From positions 1 through 6,954 of the forward strand of contig DWVS01000354.1 in assembly GCA_019120115.1 (NCBI GenBank): a stretch of 6,954 nucleotides of DNA, in the 5' to 3' direction. Made by a program: the position numbers and the translations under genes. Positions within the stretch are counted from its first letter, which is position 1, and every line of letters starts with the position of its first letter. The notes beneath the pieces were generated by a model. The model was not told the DNA's origin, did no database searches, and worked only from the letters and a program-made list of their open reading frames with translations. Of this stretch, positions 5,501-6,954 are shown one piece after another. This DNA is from Eisenbergiella intestinigallinarum. Its GTDB lineage: Bacteria; Bacillota; Clostridia; Lachnospirales; Lachnospiraceae.

Positions 5501-6954
5501 GTGTCAAACGCAAAAGAAAGCAGTCTGAAAAAGATTCTGTCCTATGCGGGCGGCCGCAGATATCTGACGATAACGGGCTGCATCCTTTCCGGCGCTGCGG
5601 CGGTGCTGGGGCTCGTCCCCTACATCTGCGTCTGGGCGGCGGCCAGGGATGTGCTCGCCGTATTCCCGGATGTGGCCGCGGCGGGCGGATCAGGCGGCCT
5701 GGTGAAATGGGGCTGGATGGCCGTGCTCTTCGCGGCCGCCAACATCGTCCTTTATTTCGCGGCCCTGATGTGTACCCACATCGCCGCCTTCCGGACGGCG
5801 AGGAACATCCGGAGAGCTGGAATGGCCCATGTGATGGACCTTCCGCTGGGATTTTTCACCGGAAACCAGTCCGGGCGGCTGAGAAAGCTCATCGACGACA
5901 ATGCGGGGTTGACGGAGGATCTGCTGGCTCATAAGCTTCCTGATCTGACGGCGGCCATTCTCACGCCAGTGGCGGGAATCGTGATGCTGTTTCTGTTCGA
6001 CTGGCGGATGGGGCTTCTGTGTCTGCTCACCATGGTGCTTGCGGTGGTCTGCATGTGCATGATGATGGGCGGGAAAAACGCGGGCTTCTTCCACCGGTAT
6101 CAGCAGGAGATTGAAAAAATGAGCGCGGAGGCGGTGGAATACGTCCGGGGCATTCCGGTGGTGAAGGTGTTCCAGCAGACCGTGTACTCCTTCAAGGCGT
6201 TTTATGCGGCGATCCAGTCCTACAGCCGGCTGGCCAGCGATTACGCCATGAGCTGCCGGAGCGGGCAGACGGGGTTTCTGACCTGTATCAACGGAGCCTT
6301 TGTCCTTCTGATCCCGGCGGCCCTGCTTCTGGCCTCCGGCGGAGATGTGAAAAGGGTGCTGGTCAATTTTATTTTTTATTCCCTGTTCGCTCCGGCCTGC
6401 GGAGCCATGATCAACCGGATCATGTACATGAGCGAGGCAGTGATGGAGGCGGACGAGGCCATGGGGCAGCTGGAGGAAATCCTGAAGGAGGAGCCGCTGC
6501 CGGAGGCTTCGCGGCCACAAAAGGGGCAGGGCACACAGGTGGAGTTTGAACATGTTTCCTTCACCTATCCGGGCGCGGTGCGTCCCGCCCTTTCAGACGT
6601 GAGCTTCACCGTCCGCCCGGGAAGCACGGTGGCGCTGGTGGGGCCGTCCGGCGGCGGAAAAACCACGGCGGGCAGCCTGATTCCCCGCTTCTGGGATGTG
6701 ACGGCAGGACGCGTGACGGTGGGCGGCGTGGATGTGCGGGAAATGGACGCGCAGGCGCTGATGCGGCAGGTGGCCTTTGTTTTTCAGGATACCAGGCTTT
6801 TTAAGCAGAGCATCCTGGAAAACATCCGTGCGGCAAGCCCGGAGGCTTCCAGAGAACAGGTGATGGAGGCGGCCCTGGCCGCCCAGTGCGGGGATATCCT
6901 GGAAAAGCTGCCGGAGGGGCTGGATACGGTGATCGGCACGAAGGGCGTCTATCT
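5501..6954 (+). CDS. ABC transporter, fused permease and ATPase (partial, 3' end outside window)
   Basis: Open for 484 codons to the window edge. The GTG at 5501 follows AGGAGGG (5488-5494) by 6 nt. The N-terminal half is a six-helix exporter-fold membrane domain with hydrophobic segments near 19-45, 67-98, 149-166, 169-188, 257-281 and 286-306, and the coupling region EAVEYVRGIPVVKVF typical of the YbtP/IrtA group. The ATPase begins about 346: A-loop Tyr356, Walker A GPSGGGKTT at 381-389 (Lys387), Q-loop FVFQD with Gln429. The window ends at IGTKGVYL, where the LSGGE-type signature should begin; Walker B and the H-loop are unseen. Such proteins usually pair with a second half-transporter encoded next door; YbtPQ and IrtAB import iron-metallophore complexes despite the exporter fold. 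Its operator, shared with a Fur-like/AraC operon, supports metal- or metallophore-related transport, but a drug or peptide exporter remains possible. Confidence 0.9.
   Translation, partial: MSNAKESSLKKILSYAGGRRYLTITGCILSGAAAVLGLVPYICVWAAARDVLAVFPDVAAAGGSGGLVKWGWMAVLFAAANIVLYFAALMCTHIAAFRTARNIRRAGMAHVMDLPLGFFTGNQSGRLRKLIDDNAGLTEDLLAHKLPDLTAAILTPVAGIVMLFLFDWRMGLLCLLTMVLAVVCMCMMMGGKNAGFFHRYQQEIEKMSAEAVEYVRGIPVVKVFQQTVYSFKAFYAAIQSYSRLASDYAMSCRSGQTGFLTCINGAFVLLIPAALLLASGGDVKRVLVNFIFYSLFAPACGAMINRIMYMSEAVMEADEAMGQLEEILKEEPLPEASRPQKGQGTQVEFEHVSFTYPGAVRPALSDVSFTVRPGSTVALVGPSGGGKTTAGSLIPRFWDVTAGRVTVGGVDVREMDAQALMRQVAFVFQDTRLFKQSILENIRAASPEASREQVMEAALAAQCGDILEKLPEGLDTVIGTKGVY

Noticed and set aside
5690..6553. 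Open frame of 287 codons on the minus strand within the ABC transporter region
   Set aside because: The plus strand is open for 484 codons with transmembrane segments and ATPase motifs; the minus-strand product is His/Arg/Gln-rich low-quality sequence.
1..6954. CRISPR array, tRNA or rRNA genes, insertion sequences, prophage or attachment sites
   Set aside because: No regularly spaced repeats, tRNA-like cloverleaf, transposase or recombinase sequence, or flanking target duplications were seen anywhere in the window.

Overview
All recognisable genes lie on the + strand. Codon use is GC-rich, Shine-Dalgarno sites are strong (AGGAGG type), and three promoters match the housekeeping sigma-A consensus with 17-nt spacers. 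The mix of families (DUF1848 remnant, DUF368, cytoplasmic GH13, CsoR, a Fur-like/AraC pair and an exporter-fold ABC gene) suggests a gut-type Clostridia, most likely Lachnospiraceae. This placement is inferred from gene content and style; no rRNA or other phylogenetic marker is present.

Layout. 1-174: a possible C-terminal tail of a gene (stop at 90-92), then a gene-free stretch with two weak hairpins. 175-736: the decayed C-terminal half of a DUF1848 protein, with its N-terminus missing, a frameshift, and a TGA at a conserved Cys codon. 720-862: a strong promoter (TTGAAA-N17-TATAAT) overlapping the end of that remnant, then a structured leader of about 108 nt. 863-3287: a two-gene operon in which a DUF368 polyprenyl-phosphate transporter-like membrane protein is followed after 1 nt by a cytoplasmic GH13 alpha-glucosidase-type enzyme. 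3345-3758: a self-contained csoR-like unit with its own promoter, a candidate operator at the transcription start, a GTG-start gene and a strong intrinsic terminator.

3812-6954: the most interesting block. A promoter overlapped by the dyad TTAG-N6-CTAA drives an atypical Fur-family repressor and, 6 nt later, an AraC-family regulator that ends inside an intrinsic terminator. Just beyond, the perfect palindrome TTAGTTATAACTAA (same TTAG-N6-CTAA geometry) precedes a GTG-start ABC transporter that fuses a membrane domain to an ATPase. That gene runs off the window just before its signature motif. The arrangement resembles YbtA/YbtPQ and IrtAB metallophore systems: a metal- or redox-responsive repressor plus a ligand-responsive AraC activator controlling a probably heterodimeric ABC transporter whose second half would lie downstream. 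The Fur-like protein lacks the usual His-rich metal-binding C-terminal domain and carries a Cys cluster (CSCC) in its DNA-binding domain, so what it senses is open.

The PopT-like/GH13 pair, the CsoR unit and the Fur-AraC-ABC block appear to be three separately controlled transcription units; there is no sequence sign that they work as one pathway.
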